This document shows positions 1 through 6,849 of a stretch of DNA of 12,386 nucleotides, one piece after another; within the stretch, counting starts at the first letter, position 1; each line of letters opens with the position of its first letter. A model generated the notes under the pieces. The model was given only the letters and a program-made list of their open reading frames with translations. It made no database searches and was not told the DNA's origin. The stretch is from NCBI GenBank assembly GCA_947442095.1, contig CANEVG010000061.1, positions 1-12,386 on the forward strand. Direction: 5' to 3'. Position numbers and translations under genes: made by a program. This stretch comes from Sphingomonadaceae bacterium. GTDB lineage: Bacteria; Pseudomonadota; Alphaproteobacteria; Sphingomonadales; Sphingomonadaceae.

Positions 1-149
1 GGTGGATTTTGCGCTAACGGTAAAAAACGCGGTGGCTGGTCTGCGCAATTACCCGGAGGACGGGTTAGCGGACCCTTTTAGCCTTGCTCGCCATGCCTAT
101 GCTGAAATGAGGCGCAGGTGCCTCTCCTGCAGGTTAGGCGAGACCAGGC
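1..149. promoter_or_regulatory. Upstream region of the metalloprotease gene
   Basis: This is non-coding on both strands as far as can be seen. It holds a short hairpin (ACCCG 51-55 pairing with CGGGT 61-65) and a spaced 7-bp inverted pair (CGCTAAC 12-18, GTTAGCG 64-70). I find no convincing -35/-10 pair. The window edge prevents saying which gene lies upstream. Confidence 0.3.
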
Positions 150-1901
150 ATGCCGCTTTTCAGTGATGTTTCGCGCGTAACCCGCGTCGCTGCCCAGACC
201 GATCCCTTCATCAAGGGCCTGTTGCCCGCACAGGCCGCTTTCCGGGTCGCTTGGTCGGCGAAGGATGGCAGCGGTGCGACCGAAATCAGCTACAGCTTTC
301 CGTGGGCGGATGGCGCTGCCAGCCGGTTCACCGGACCTTACGCCCAAAGCGAGAACGCCGCCCCGATCACCGGCGGTATGAGCGGCGCTCAGGCTGTGCA
401 AGTCGCGGAAGCCTTCGGCACCTGGTCCAACGTCGCCAGAATTGCGTTTCCGCGGGTTGCCGAGACAGCTGCCGGACAGGTCGGCGATATCCGTGTGGCG
501 TTCACATCAGCCGTCTCACCCGGCTACTGGGGCTACTCGCTCGGCGTTTCGGACGGGATGCACAACGCCCACGGCGACATCTGGATCGACGATGCAATGA
601 TCGGCCAGTCGTTTGCGGCTGGCACCTACAACTTCATGTCGATAATGCACGAGATCGGTCATTCGCTGGGCCTCAAGCATCCGTTCGAAGGGCCAAAGAT
701 TCCCGCCGGTTTCGACAACCGCCGTTTCACCATCATGTCTTATACGGACCCTGAGAAAGTCTGGTGGCTGAACCCGGCGACGGGCGCGCGCGAATATCTG
801 ATCAAGACGCCCATGGTCTACGATATTCTCGCGATTCAAAAGCTTTACGGCGCGAACATCAACCACCGCACGGGCAACGACACTTATGCGTTCAATCCCG
901 CTGCGCCTTCGTTCGAAGCGATCTGGGATGCGGGCGGCACAGACACGTTCAGCGTGGCTGCGTTCGCCAATGGCTGCACGGTAGACCTGCGGCCGGGGGC
1001 CTATTCCTCGCTCGCCTATGACACCCTGTCGCTCACCAGCAATATCGGCATAGCCTTTGGCTGCACCATCGAGAATGCGCTGGGCGGTGCGGGCGGTGAT
1101 ACACTGCTAGGCTCCGAGATCGCAAATGTGCTTGATGGAGCAGGCGGCGGCGATACCTTGCGCGGCAATGGCGGCAACGATGTGCTCAGCGGCGGGGCAG
1201 GCGGCGATACGCTGGACGGCGGCTCAGGCAACGACACGCTGGCGGGCGGCAATGACAATGACACGCTGATCGGCGGCGCAGGCAATGACAGCCTTGATGG
1301 CGGCCCGGGCAGCGACGCGGCAAGCTATGCGTCCGGCTCTGCAGCCGTGCGGGTAAGCTTGGCCATCGCAGGGGCGCAGGCCACCGGCGGCGGCGGCACC
1401 GATACGTTGACCGGGATCGAAAACCTGATTGGCGGCGGCGGTGCGGACCTGCTCATCGGCAATGGCGAGGCCAACTGGCTCGATGGGGGCGCAGGCGCGG
1501 ACCAATTGGAGGGCGGTGACGGTGCAGACGTGCTGATCGGCGGCGCGGGCCGGGATGTGCTGATGGGCGGCCGCGGCGGCGATACGTTCCTGTTTGCGGC
1601 CATCAAGGAATTCTCGGGCGCGAGCACCAGCGCAGCAGACGTCATCACCGATTTCGCAAGCGCGCAGCGGGACCGCATCGACCTCTCCGGTGTCGATGCC
1701 ATCAAATCGACCGCCACGGTCAATGACGCTTTCACGTGGATCGGCACGGCGGCATTCAGCAAGAAATCAGGCGAACTGCGCTATACTGCAAGCGGCGGAG
1801 TGGGCCTGGTGAGCGGGGATATCGACGGCAACGGGATCGCCGATTTCGCCATCCGCCTCGACAAGGCTCCTGCCCTCACCGCTCTGGATTTCGTGCTCTG
1901 A
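150..1901 (+). CDS. Serralysin-like secreted metalloprotease (M10 family, RTX repeats)
   Basis: Predicted extracellular zinc endopeptidase of 583 residues. The catalytic domain carries the metzincin zinc motif HEIGHSLGLKHP at residues 167-178 (His167, Glu168, His171, His177) and the Met-turn MSY at 196-198, whose Tyr198 is the usual extra zinc ligand of serralysins. From about residue 305 it becomes Gly/Asp-rich, with calcium-binding RTX nonapeptides (GGxGxDxL type) in two blocks, about 309-390 and 427-478, separated by a linker containing TDTLTGIENL. The C-terminal M10_C-like region ends in DFVL, a hydrophobic tail with an acidic residue typical of type I secretion substrates. There is no Sec signal peptide, as expected for that route. 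The ATG at 150 is preceded by a weak purine stretch (AGGCGAGA, 136-143). No ABC exporter, membrane fusion protein or protease inhibitor lies nearby, so secretion must use distant genes. Family assignment is secure; the substrate is unknown. Confidence 0.95.
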   Translation: MPLFSDVSRVTRVAAQTDPFIKGLLPAQAAFRVAWSAKDGSGATEISYSFPWADGAASRFTGPYAQSENAAPITGGMSGAQAVQVAEAFGTWSNVARIAFPRVAETAAGQVGDIRVAFTSAVSPGYWGYSLGVSDGMHNAHGDIWIDDAMIGQSFAAGTYNFMSIMHEIGHSLGLKHPFEGPKIPAGFDNRRFTIMSYTDPEKVWWLNPATGAREYLIKTPMVYDILAIQKLYGANINHRTGNDTYAFNPAAPSFEAIWDAGGTDTFSVAAFANGCTVDLRPGAYSSLAYDTLSLTSNIGIAFGCTIENALGGAGGDTLLGSEIANVLDGAGGGDTLRGNGGNDVLSGGAGGDTLDGGSGNDTLAGGNDNDTLIGGAGNDSLDGGPGSDAASYASGSAAVRVSLAIAGAQATGGGGTDTLTGIENLIGGGGADLLIGNGEANWLDGGAGADQLEGGDGADVLIGGAGRDVLMGGRGGDTFLFAAIKEFSGASTSAADVITDFASAQRDRIDLSGVDAIKSTATVNDAFTWIGTAAFSKKSGELRYTASGGVGLVSGDIDGNGIADFAIRLDKAPALTALDFVL

Positions 1902-1909
1902 GCCGGTAA

Positions 1910-2314
1910 TGGTCTGGCACGGCCCGCTTGCTTTTGGACCGTGGTCCAAAGGGTAAGCCTTTGCGCTTCGGAAGCAGAAACGCGCTCGTTGCTGCGCTCG
2001 CAATGCGCCCTGCCGATGTCCCGCCGCTGATCGGCGTTGGCGTGGATGAAGCGGCCTCGCTTGCGGTGGAGCCTAACGGGACCGGACGGGTCTACGCAAA
2101 CACACCGGGGCCCGGGATTTCCGTCGTGCATGCCGGCGGGATTGGGCCGGCGAAAGTGCACGGGCCGCTCACCGCTGCATCCCTCCACGTGACGGGAGCC
2201 GGGCCGGAACCGCGCGTCCGGCTACCGTCCGGCACAGCGGAAAAGCCGAGTGTCGAGCGGGATTACCGCGCGGCAAACCGGGCCATCGCTGCAGTTCCGG
2301 GCGCGGGTCGCTGA
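1910..2314 (+). pseudogene. Truncated remnant of a cyanophycinase-like peptidase (S51), C-terminal part only
   Basis: The frame is open from just after a TAA at 1907-1909 to the TGA at 2312-2314. The only possible early start is TTG at 1928, which has no ribosome binding site. The product of about 130 residues reads like the C-terminal end of cyanophycinase-like proteins: an Arg-Asn-containing helix with LVAALA, then the characteristic LIGVGVDEAASLAVEP strand-turn, then GTGRVYA and a Pro/Gly-rich tail. Everything before this, including the catalytic Ser region and the DQHF-type motif (roughly two thirds of an intact protein), is missing. Upstream sequence belongs to the metalloprotease. Codon use still looks coding, so the truncation may be fairly recent. 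Family assignment is from remembered motif resemblance, not alignment. A short unrelated real gene is the alternative. Confidence 0.55.
1933..1950. repeat. 18-bp palindrome after the metalloprotease stop
   Basis: TTTGGACC at 1933-1940 and GGTCCAAA at 1943-1950 are perfect complements separated only by GT. It begins 31 bases after the metalloprotease stop codon, so it could act as a small terminator hairpin, although there is no T-run behind it. The tiny loop and full symmetry also fit a protein-binding site. It lies at the 5' edge of the cyanophycinase-like remnant, near where that remnant's homology appears to begin. Confidence 0.4.
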
Positions 2315-2342
2315 AGCCCAGCGTGCACGCCGCTGCGCTTGA

Positions 2343-3044
2343 TCAGACGGCCGTGCCGACGAGGCGGCCAATGCCTGCTGTCAGCGCCATCGCCAGCGCG
2401 CCCCAGAATGTGACCCGCACGGTCGCCTTGAGAACCGGTGCTCCGCCCGCCCGCGCGCCGATGGCGCCCAGCAGCGCGAGGAACAAAAGCGAGCCGGCCG
2501 CCTCGATTTCCACCAGCAAGCCCGCAGGCGCCAGGACCACGATCCCCAGCGGCAGCGCCGCGCCGGCCGTGAAGGTCGCGGCAGAGGTCAGCGCAGCCTG
2601 AATGGGGCGTGCGGTGGTGATCTCGGATATGCCAAGCTCGTCGTGAGCGTGCGCGCCCAGCGCATCGCGCGCCATCAGCTGGCGCGCGGCGGTCTCGGCG
2701 GTGGTCGGATCGATCCCGCGCTTGATGTAGATGCTCGCAAGTTCGCGAACTTCGGCTTCGGGATTGGCTGCAAGCTCGGCCCGTTCGCGCGCAATGTCGG
2801 CTGCTTCTGTATCGGCTTGCGAACTGACCGAAACATATTCGCCCGCCGCCATCGACATCGCGCCTGCAACCAGCCCCGCCGCGCCTGCGATCAGGATATC
2901 CGCAGGCCGCGCCGACGCCGCTGCAACGCCGATGATCAGGCTGGCAGTCGAGACAATGCCGTCGTTCGCACCGAGCACTGCCGCGCGCAGCCAGCCGATG
3001 CGCGAAACCAGATGCTGTTCAGGATGAAGGTTTGCACGGGCCAT
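2343..3044 (-). CDS. VIT1/CCC1-family iron/manganese transporter
   Basis: Integral membrane protein of 233 residues, resembling the vacuolar iron transporter family, which moves Fe(II)/Mn(II) out of the cytoplasm. The N-terminal first helix carries the family signature around LRAAVLGANDGIVSTASLI (residues 19-37). A second helix with AGAMSMAAGEYVSVSSQ follows, then an acidic cytoplasmic segment rich in Glu (about 80-140, including ERAELAANPEAEVREL) that binds metal in family members. Three hydrophobic helices close the protein, giving the usual five. The ATG at 3044 has GGAA about nine bases upstream. It lies 47 nt downstream of the TetR gene on the same strand, so it could be the last gene of that operon. 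No terminator is evident in the gap. Function by family is secure, the metal is not. Confidence 0.9.
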   Translation of the reverse strand: MARANLHPEQHLVSRIGWLRAAVLGANDGIVSTASLIIGVAAASARPADILIAGAAGLVAGAMSMAAGEYVSVSSQADTEAADIARERAELAANPEAEVRELASIYIKRGIDPTTAETAARQLMARDALGAHAHDELGISEITTARPIQAALTSAATFTAGAALPLGIVVLAPAGLLVEIEAAGSLLFLALLGAIGARAGGAPVLKATVRVTFWGALAMALTAGIGRLVGTAV

Positions 3045-3091
3045 TGCCGAGTTCCAATTGCTGCTGGGCTAGATTGTTCCCTGGCACGCCA

Positions 3092-3715
3092 TTACGCTGC
3101 GAACAGCCGCCGCGCCGCCGCCTCGCACAGCGCAATGCAACGCGCCCGCGGGGTGCGGGTGTCGGAGAGGTAGTATTCGATCCACAGGCCATCGAGCACC
3201 GCCGAAAGCAGCGCGATGGCATCATCCATCGGGAGCCCTGCCAACGGAACGGGCAGCCGCGAGACCAGCCGCTCCAGCAGCGCGCGCTGGCGCAGATTGA
3301 AGGCATGGCTGACAGCGGCAAAATCCTCGCGGCTGCGGGCTTGCTGCCAGAACACCATCCAGGCACCGATGATCTCCGGGCTGGCCCATTCGTCCGAAAA
3401 CACCGCGACGAAATAGCGGTGGAGCGCGTCCCTCGGATCATCAATGAAAGGGCTAGCAACGCCCTCAAGGTGCGCGAGCATATCCTCGCACAATTGCTCA
3501 TAGGTCTCGAGCAGGAGATTATCCGGATTGCGGAAATAGTGCCGCAGTAACCCATGGCTGACCCCGGCCTGGCGGCAGATCTCGCGCCCTGTGGTGCCGC
3601 GCGGGCCAAGCCGCGCAAGGCAGCTCACGGTCGCGGCCAGCAAATCGCTCCGTCGCACCAGCGGGGAAGCGCGGCGGGCGCGGCGCAGCCGGGTGGGCTC
3701 TCCCGCGCTCGCCAT
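3092..3715 (-). CDS. TetR-family regulator, BetI-like
   Basis: One-component DNA-binding repressor of 207 residues. The N-terminal helix-turn-helix spans about residues 23-68, with the recognition part TTGREICRQAGVSHGLLRHYF at 41-61 (the string shown is the HTH core). The C-terminal ligand-binding half (about 75-207) has the Trp-rich pattern of BetI-type TetR_C domains (IGAWMVFWQQAR near 97-108, LDGLWIEYYL near 173-182). BetI itself responds to choline, and relatives respond to other amines. The start ATG overlaps the permease stop as TGATG, so it is translationally coupled and probably autoregulated. The inverted repeat at 6802-6831 is the natural operator candidate. The ligand is unknown. 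Confidence 0.9.
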   Translation of the reverse strand: MASAGEPTRLRRARRASPLVRRSDLLAATVSCLARLGPRGTTGREICRQAGVSHGLLRHYFRNPDNLLLETYEQLCEDMLAHLEGVASPFIDDPRDALHRYFVAVFSDEWASPEIIGAWMVFWQQARSREDFAAVSHAFNLRQRALLERLVSRLPVPLAGLPMDDAIALLSAVLDGLWIEYYLSDTRTPRARCIALCEAAARRLFAA

Positions 3716-5118
3716 CAGCCCGCGCGCTGGGCGCTGCGCTGCCCGAGCACATAGACCAGCGTCCCGCTGCCGAGCAGCACCGTGGTCAGCCCCAGAATCT
3801 TGATCACCGCGAGCAGCTTGTTCGGCTCATCCGATGCAGGAAACGCCGCCAGAACCAGCGCAGCCAGCGTGGTGGCAAGGCCGATGCAGGCAAACAGGGT
3901 GGAAGTGAAGCGCCCGCCCGGCAGGCGTGTGACTTTCACGCCGGGTGGCTGGCCCTGCAGACGAATGACCGCAAGGAACACGAGGGCGAACGGCAGGAAC
4001 GAGGCTATGATCCCCATACTGACCAGCACGTCATACGCGCCTTTCACGCCGGTCCCCGCCTGCCCCAGAATGCACAGCACCGCACCCAGCCCGCCCTGGA
4101 GCAGGATCGCGACGTAGGGCGTGCCCCACTTGGGATGGACCCGCGCGAACACTGGCGGCAGCAGCCGGTCTATGCCCACCGCAAAGGGAATGCGCGCGGC
4201 GCACGAGAGGAACCCGCTCGCGGCGCCAAGATTGCCGATGGTGATCAGCAGCGCGAGCGGCACGATGATCCAGGTCGCGCCCAGCCGCTGCGCCGCAACC
4301 GCCCCGGCCTGGATCAGGCCCTGCAGCGTGTTGACCTCGCCGGAGGGCATCGCCAGCAGCACTGCGAAGGTGCCGATCACATAGCTCGAGACGATGACAA
4401 CGCCCGCGATCGGCAAGGCGCGCGGGATCGTGCGGCGCGGGTCCTTGATCTCCCCGCTCATGAACGAGGCGGTCTCCGCGCCCGAGAGCGCAAAGGCGAT
4501 CGAGGCCCAGACGATCATGTGCTTGATATCGAAAACGGGCACGAAGGATTGCGGTGTAAAGTCTGTCGCTGAACCGAAATTCCACCACGCGATGCCGCCC
4601 ATCACGATCACGATCAGCGCCGGGCCCCACATGCCCACCGCGCCGGCATTGTGCAGCCAGCGCCCGAAGCGCAGACCCGCGATGTTGATGAAGGTGATGA
4701 ACGCCAGCGCCAGCAGCGCAAAGGTCATGAAGAAGGCCGGGCTATCGCGCAGATAGAGCCAGCGCGTGCCGCCGATGTAGAGCGCGTTGCCAGCATCGAA
4801 ATAGAGCACGCTGGGGAAATAGGGGAGATTGGAGGTGAAGTAGCTCCACCCCGCCATGAACCCCACGTAAGGTCCGAAGGCCTGCTTCGTCCAAACATAG
4901 AGCCCGCCTTCCTGCGGATAGCGCGAGGACAGTTCGACGATGGCGAGCACGAAGGGCAGGTAGAAGCACAGCAGCGCGCCGATCCAGATCACGATCGAGC
5001 TTGGCCCGAACGCCGCGGCTGTCGCGATCCAGCGCAGGCTCACGCCGGTCACGATGTAGAACATCGCCAGATCGGCAACACCCATGATCTTTGGCGGATG
5101 GGGTGCTGCGCCTGACAT
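3715..5118 (-). CDS. APC-superfamily amino acid/polyamine permease
   Basis: Inner-membrane transporter of 467 residues with about 12 hydrophobic segments, the normal size and topology for the amino acid-polyamine-organocation superfamily. The first helix begins at IMGVADLAMFYIVTG. A conserved loop, YPQEGGLYVWTKQAFGPYVG, follows helix 2. Helix 6 carries the family pattern GAETASFMSGEIKDPRRTIP (about 216-235), the conserved acidic/Gly stretch before the cytoplasmic loop. It most likely imports an amine, amino acid or polyamine, or exchanges it against a product. Its ATG overlaps the stop codon of the upstream FAD oxidoreductase (TGATG at 5116-5120), and its own stop overlaps the TetR start. This makes it the middle gene of a coupled operon. 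Substrate cannot be read from sequence. Confidence 0.92.
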   Translation of the reverse strand: MSGAAPHPPKIMGVADLAMFYIVTGVSLRWIATAAAFGPSSIVIWIGALLCFYLPFVLAIVELSSRYPQEGGLYVWTKQAFGPYVGFMAGWSYFTSNLPYFPSVLYFDAGNALYIGGTRWLYLRDSPAFFMTFALLALAFITFINIAGLRFGRWLHNAGAVGMWGPALIVIVMGGIAWWNFGSATDFTPQSFVPVFDIKHMIVWASIAFALSGAETASFMSGEIKDPRRTIPRALPIAGVVIVSSYVIGTFAVLLAMPSGEVNTLQGLIQAGAVAAQRLGATWIIVPLALLITIGNLGAASGFLSCAARIPFAVGIDRLLPPVFARVHPKWGTPYVAILLQGGLGAVLCILGQAGTGVKGAYDVLVSMGIIASFLPFALVFLAVIRLQGQPPGVKVTRLPGGRFTSTLFACIGLATTLAALVLAAFPASDEPNKLLAVIKILGLTTVLLGSGTLVYVLGQRSAQRAG

Positions 5119-6731
5119 CAGCTCTTACGCCGTCCCTTGGTATCACGCAGCACTTGCATCGCCGCGTTATGCCCCGGTGCACCGGTCACCCCGCCGCCGG
5201 GGTGCGCCCCTGCCCCGCACAGATATAGCCCATCCACTGGGGTTCGGTACTGCGACCAGCGCGGCACCGGGCGCATCGAGAACAGCGCGCCGGGATGGAG
5301 ATCACCGTGGAAGATATTGCCTTCGGTCAGGCCGTAGATCCGCTCCAGATCGAGCGGGGTGAGCATGGCGCGGCCCAGTATGAGCCCCGGTAGATCAGGC
5401 ATGTGCCGGGTGATCTGGCGGATGATCGAATCGGTGAAAGCCTCGCGCCGCTCGTCCCACGTGCCTTCGCGCAAGTTATAGGGCACATACTGGATGAAGA
5501 CGGTGAGCATGTGATGCCCCGGCGGGCACAGGCTGTCGTCGACGAGGCTGGGGATCACGCAGTCGATCCACAGTTCCTCCGGCACATCGCCGAAGCGCGC
5601 GATATCGGCGCAGCGCTGCGCCCCTTCAAGCGTGGGCGCAATGGTCAGCAGCGCGCGTTCGAGCGGGCTGGCATCGGGGCTGCGTCCGATCACGGTCGGC
5701 TCGCCCGAAAGCGCGATATTGAGCTTGGCGGCAGGCCCGCCCATCTTGATCGCGGCAATGTCGCGGCGGAAATCCTCGGGCAGTTCGTCCGCGCCGAGCA
5801 GCTTCAGGAACGTGCGCTTGGGGTCGGCATTGGAGAGCACCACGTCCGCCTTGAACTGCCGCCCGTCCGCCAGCGTAACGCCTTGCGCGCGTCCATCGGC
5901 CACATCGATGCGCGCGACCGCCGCGTCGGTTTCGATCACCGCGCCAAACCCGCGCGCCGCCGCTGCAATCGCGCCCGAGACCGCGCCCATGCCGCCCATC
6001 ACATGCCCATTGAAGCCCTGGACCGCGTGATCGCCGCCCGCGAGCAGATGGAACAGCAGCCCCACCGCCGAACCTGGCTCATAAGGCCCGCCGTGCTTGC
6101 CGTAGACGTTGTTGGCCAGGATCATGCGCTTGGTGGCGTCTGCCTCGAAATGGCGGTCGAGAAATTCGCCGAGGCTGCCGGTGAGGAACTGCACCATCTC
6201 GCCGATCTCGGTGCCCCGGATGCGGCGAAAGCGGCGGATCATCCGCAGCCCCTCGCGCAATCGGTCGAGCCCGCGCGCGGCGAGGTCTGGCGGCGATTCC
6301 AGAAAGAACGGCTGGAGATAGGCCGCCAAGGCCTTGAGCTTGCGGTCCACTTCCAGAAACGCCGCGCCATCCCGGGCCGAAAACCGGGTAATTTCCTGCG
6401 CGGTGCGCTGCGGATCGGACCACCAGCGGATGATCTCGCCGTCTCCCAAAGGAACCGTCAGGATCGGATCGCAGGCGACCATCTTCAGGCCGTGGCGGCC
6501 CAGATCAAGATCGCGGATCACCGTGGGCATCAGCATCGAGGCGATGTAGGACGTGAACGATACGCGGTGGCCGGGGATCACCTCTTCGGTGACGCAGGCC
6601 CCGCCGATAATCCCGCGCGCTTCGAGCACCAGCACGGAGCGTCCGGCGCGCGCGAGATAGGCGGCGGCGGTCAGGCCATTGTGCCCCGCGCCGATCACAA
6701 TCGCATCGTACCGCTCTGCAATCGCTGCCAT
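5118..6731 (-). CDS. FAD-dependent oxidoreductase, phytoene desaturase/PYROXD2-like
   Basis: Flavoprotein of 537 residues from the ATG at 6731. The dinucleotide-binding motif GAGHNG is at residues 14-19, followed by the strand ending in LVLEAR, whose Glu binds the FAD ribose, and then GGACVTEE. The C-terminal FAD-closing segment GLYLCGAGAHPGGGVTGAPG starts near residue 501. Length and both end motifs match the CrtI-like/PYROXD2-like group (COG1233) rather than ferredoxin reductases. No carotenoid gene is adjacent, so carotenoid desaturation is not favoured. Oxidation of an amine or related intermediate fits the neighbours better (inference). The frame stays open to 6872, but the upstream part would cover the Rieske gene's start and its Shine-Dalgarno. 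Family similarity begins right after MAAIAERYD. First gene of the leftward operon. Confidence 0.88.
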   Translation of the reverse strand: MAAIAERYDAIVIGAGHNGLTAAAYLARAGRSVLVLEARGIIGGACVTEEVIPGHRVSFTSYIASMLMPTVIRDLDLGRHGLKMVACDPILTVPLGDGEIIRWWSDPQRTAQEITRFSARDGAAFLEVDRKLKALAAYLQPFFLESPPDLAARGLDRLREGLRMIRRFRRIRGTEIGEMVQFLTGSLGEFLDRHFEADATKRMILANNVYGKHGGPYEPGSAVGLLFHLLAGGDHAVQGFNGHVMGGMGAVSGAIAAAARGFGAVIETDAAVARIDVADGRAQGVTLADGRQFKADVVLSNADPKRTFLKLLGADELPEDFRRDIAAIKMGGPAAKLNIALSGEPTVIGRSPDASPLERALLTIAPTLEGAQRCADIARFGDVPEELWIDCVIPSLVDDSLCPPGHHMLTVFIQYVPYNLREGTWDERREAFTDSIIRQITRHMPDLPGLILGRAMLTPLDLERIYGLTEGNIFHGDLHPGALFSMRPVPRWSQYRTPVDGLYLCGAGAHPGGGVTGAPGHNAAMQVLRDTKGRRKS

Positions 6732-6754
6732 GCCCGGTTTGCTGCCCCCACGCT

Positions 6755-6790
6755 GGATTTGGTACTGACTAGGGATTTGATACTGGTTAG
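6755..6790. repeat. Two abutting 18-bp direct repeats
   Basis: The units at 6755-6772 and 6773-6790 both begin GGATTTG and end in TAG. They match at 15 of 18 positions, with differences at unit positions 8, 14 and 15. There is no spacer. They lie between the two divergent starts, close to the FAD oxidoreductase side. Either they are tandem regulator-binding sites or a short local duplication. Confidence 0.75.
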
Positions 6791-6801
6791 GTGCCCCACA
6801 C

Positions 6802-6831
6802 CCGCTTATAAGGCAAGTGTCCAATAAGCGG
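6802..6831. promoter_or_regulatory. 8-bp inverted repeat, candidate TetR operator
   Basis: CCGCTTAT at 6802-6809 is the exact reverse complement of ATAAGCGG at 6824-6831, with a 14-bp spacer. It overlaps the possible -10 TATAAG and ends just before the Shine-Dalgarno of the Rieske gene. Its symmetry and position suit a repressor site for the divergent promoters. As RNA it could also form a hairpin near the ribosome binding site. Confidence 0.5.
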
Positions 6832-6849
6832 CAGGAAGGAACTGGCGGA

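Larger units (their letters stand above)
6732..6849. promoter_or_regulatory. Divergent promoter region between FAD oxidoreductase and Rieske oxygenase
   Basis: 118 bp separate the two start codons. The region contains two abutting 18-bp repeats, an 8-bp inverted repeat with 14-bp spacer, and the symmetric CTTATAAG (6805-6812), whose TATAAG could serve as a -10 element in either direction. A TGGTTA at 6784-6789 lies 17 bp before the rightward TATAAG but matches the -35 consensus poorly. Both transcription units should be controlled here, plausibly by the TetR protein encoded at 3092-3715. Confidence 0.55.

Noticed and set aside
1076..1590. Short tandem DNA repeats within the metalloprotease gene
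   Set aside because: They are explained by the Gly/Asp-rich RTX nonapeptides they encode, not by a separate repeat element.
2319..2335. CAGCG/CGCTG hairpin between the convergent remnant and the VIT gene
   Set aside because: Only five base pairs and no T-run; such stems are expected by chance in GC-rich DNA.
5118..6731. Carotenoid biosynthesis role for the phytoene-desaturase-like protein
   Set aside because: No other carotenoid gene is nearby. The operon partners (permease, BetI-like regulator) point elsewhere, and the sequence fits the PYROXD2-like branch at least as well.
5403..6827. A long plus-strand open frame of 474 codons
   Set aside because: It lies wholly opposite the FAD oxidoreductase, is rich in Arg/His/Ala with no recognisable motif, and is a GC-driven shadow of the real gene.
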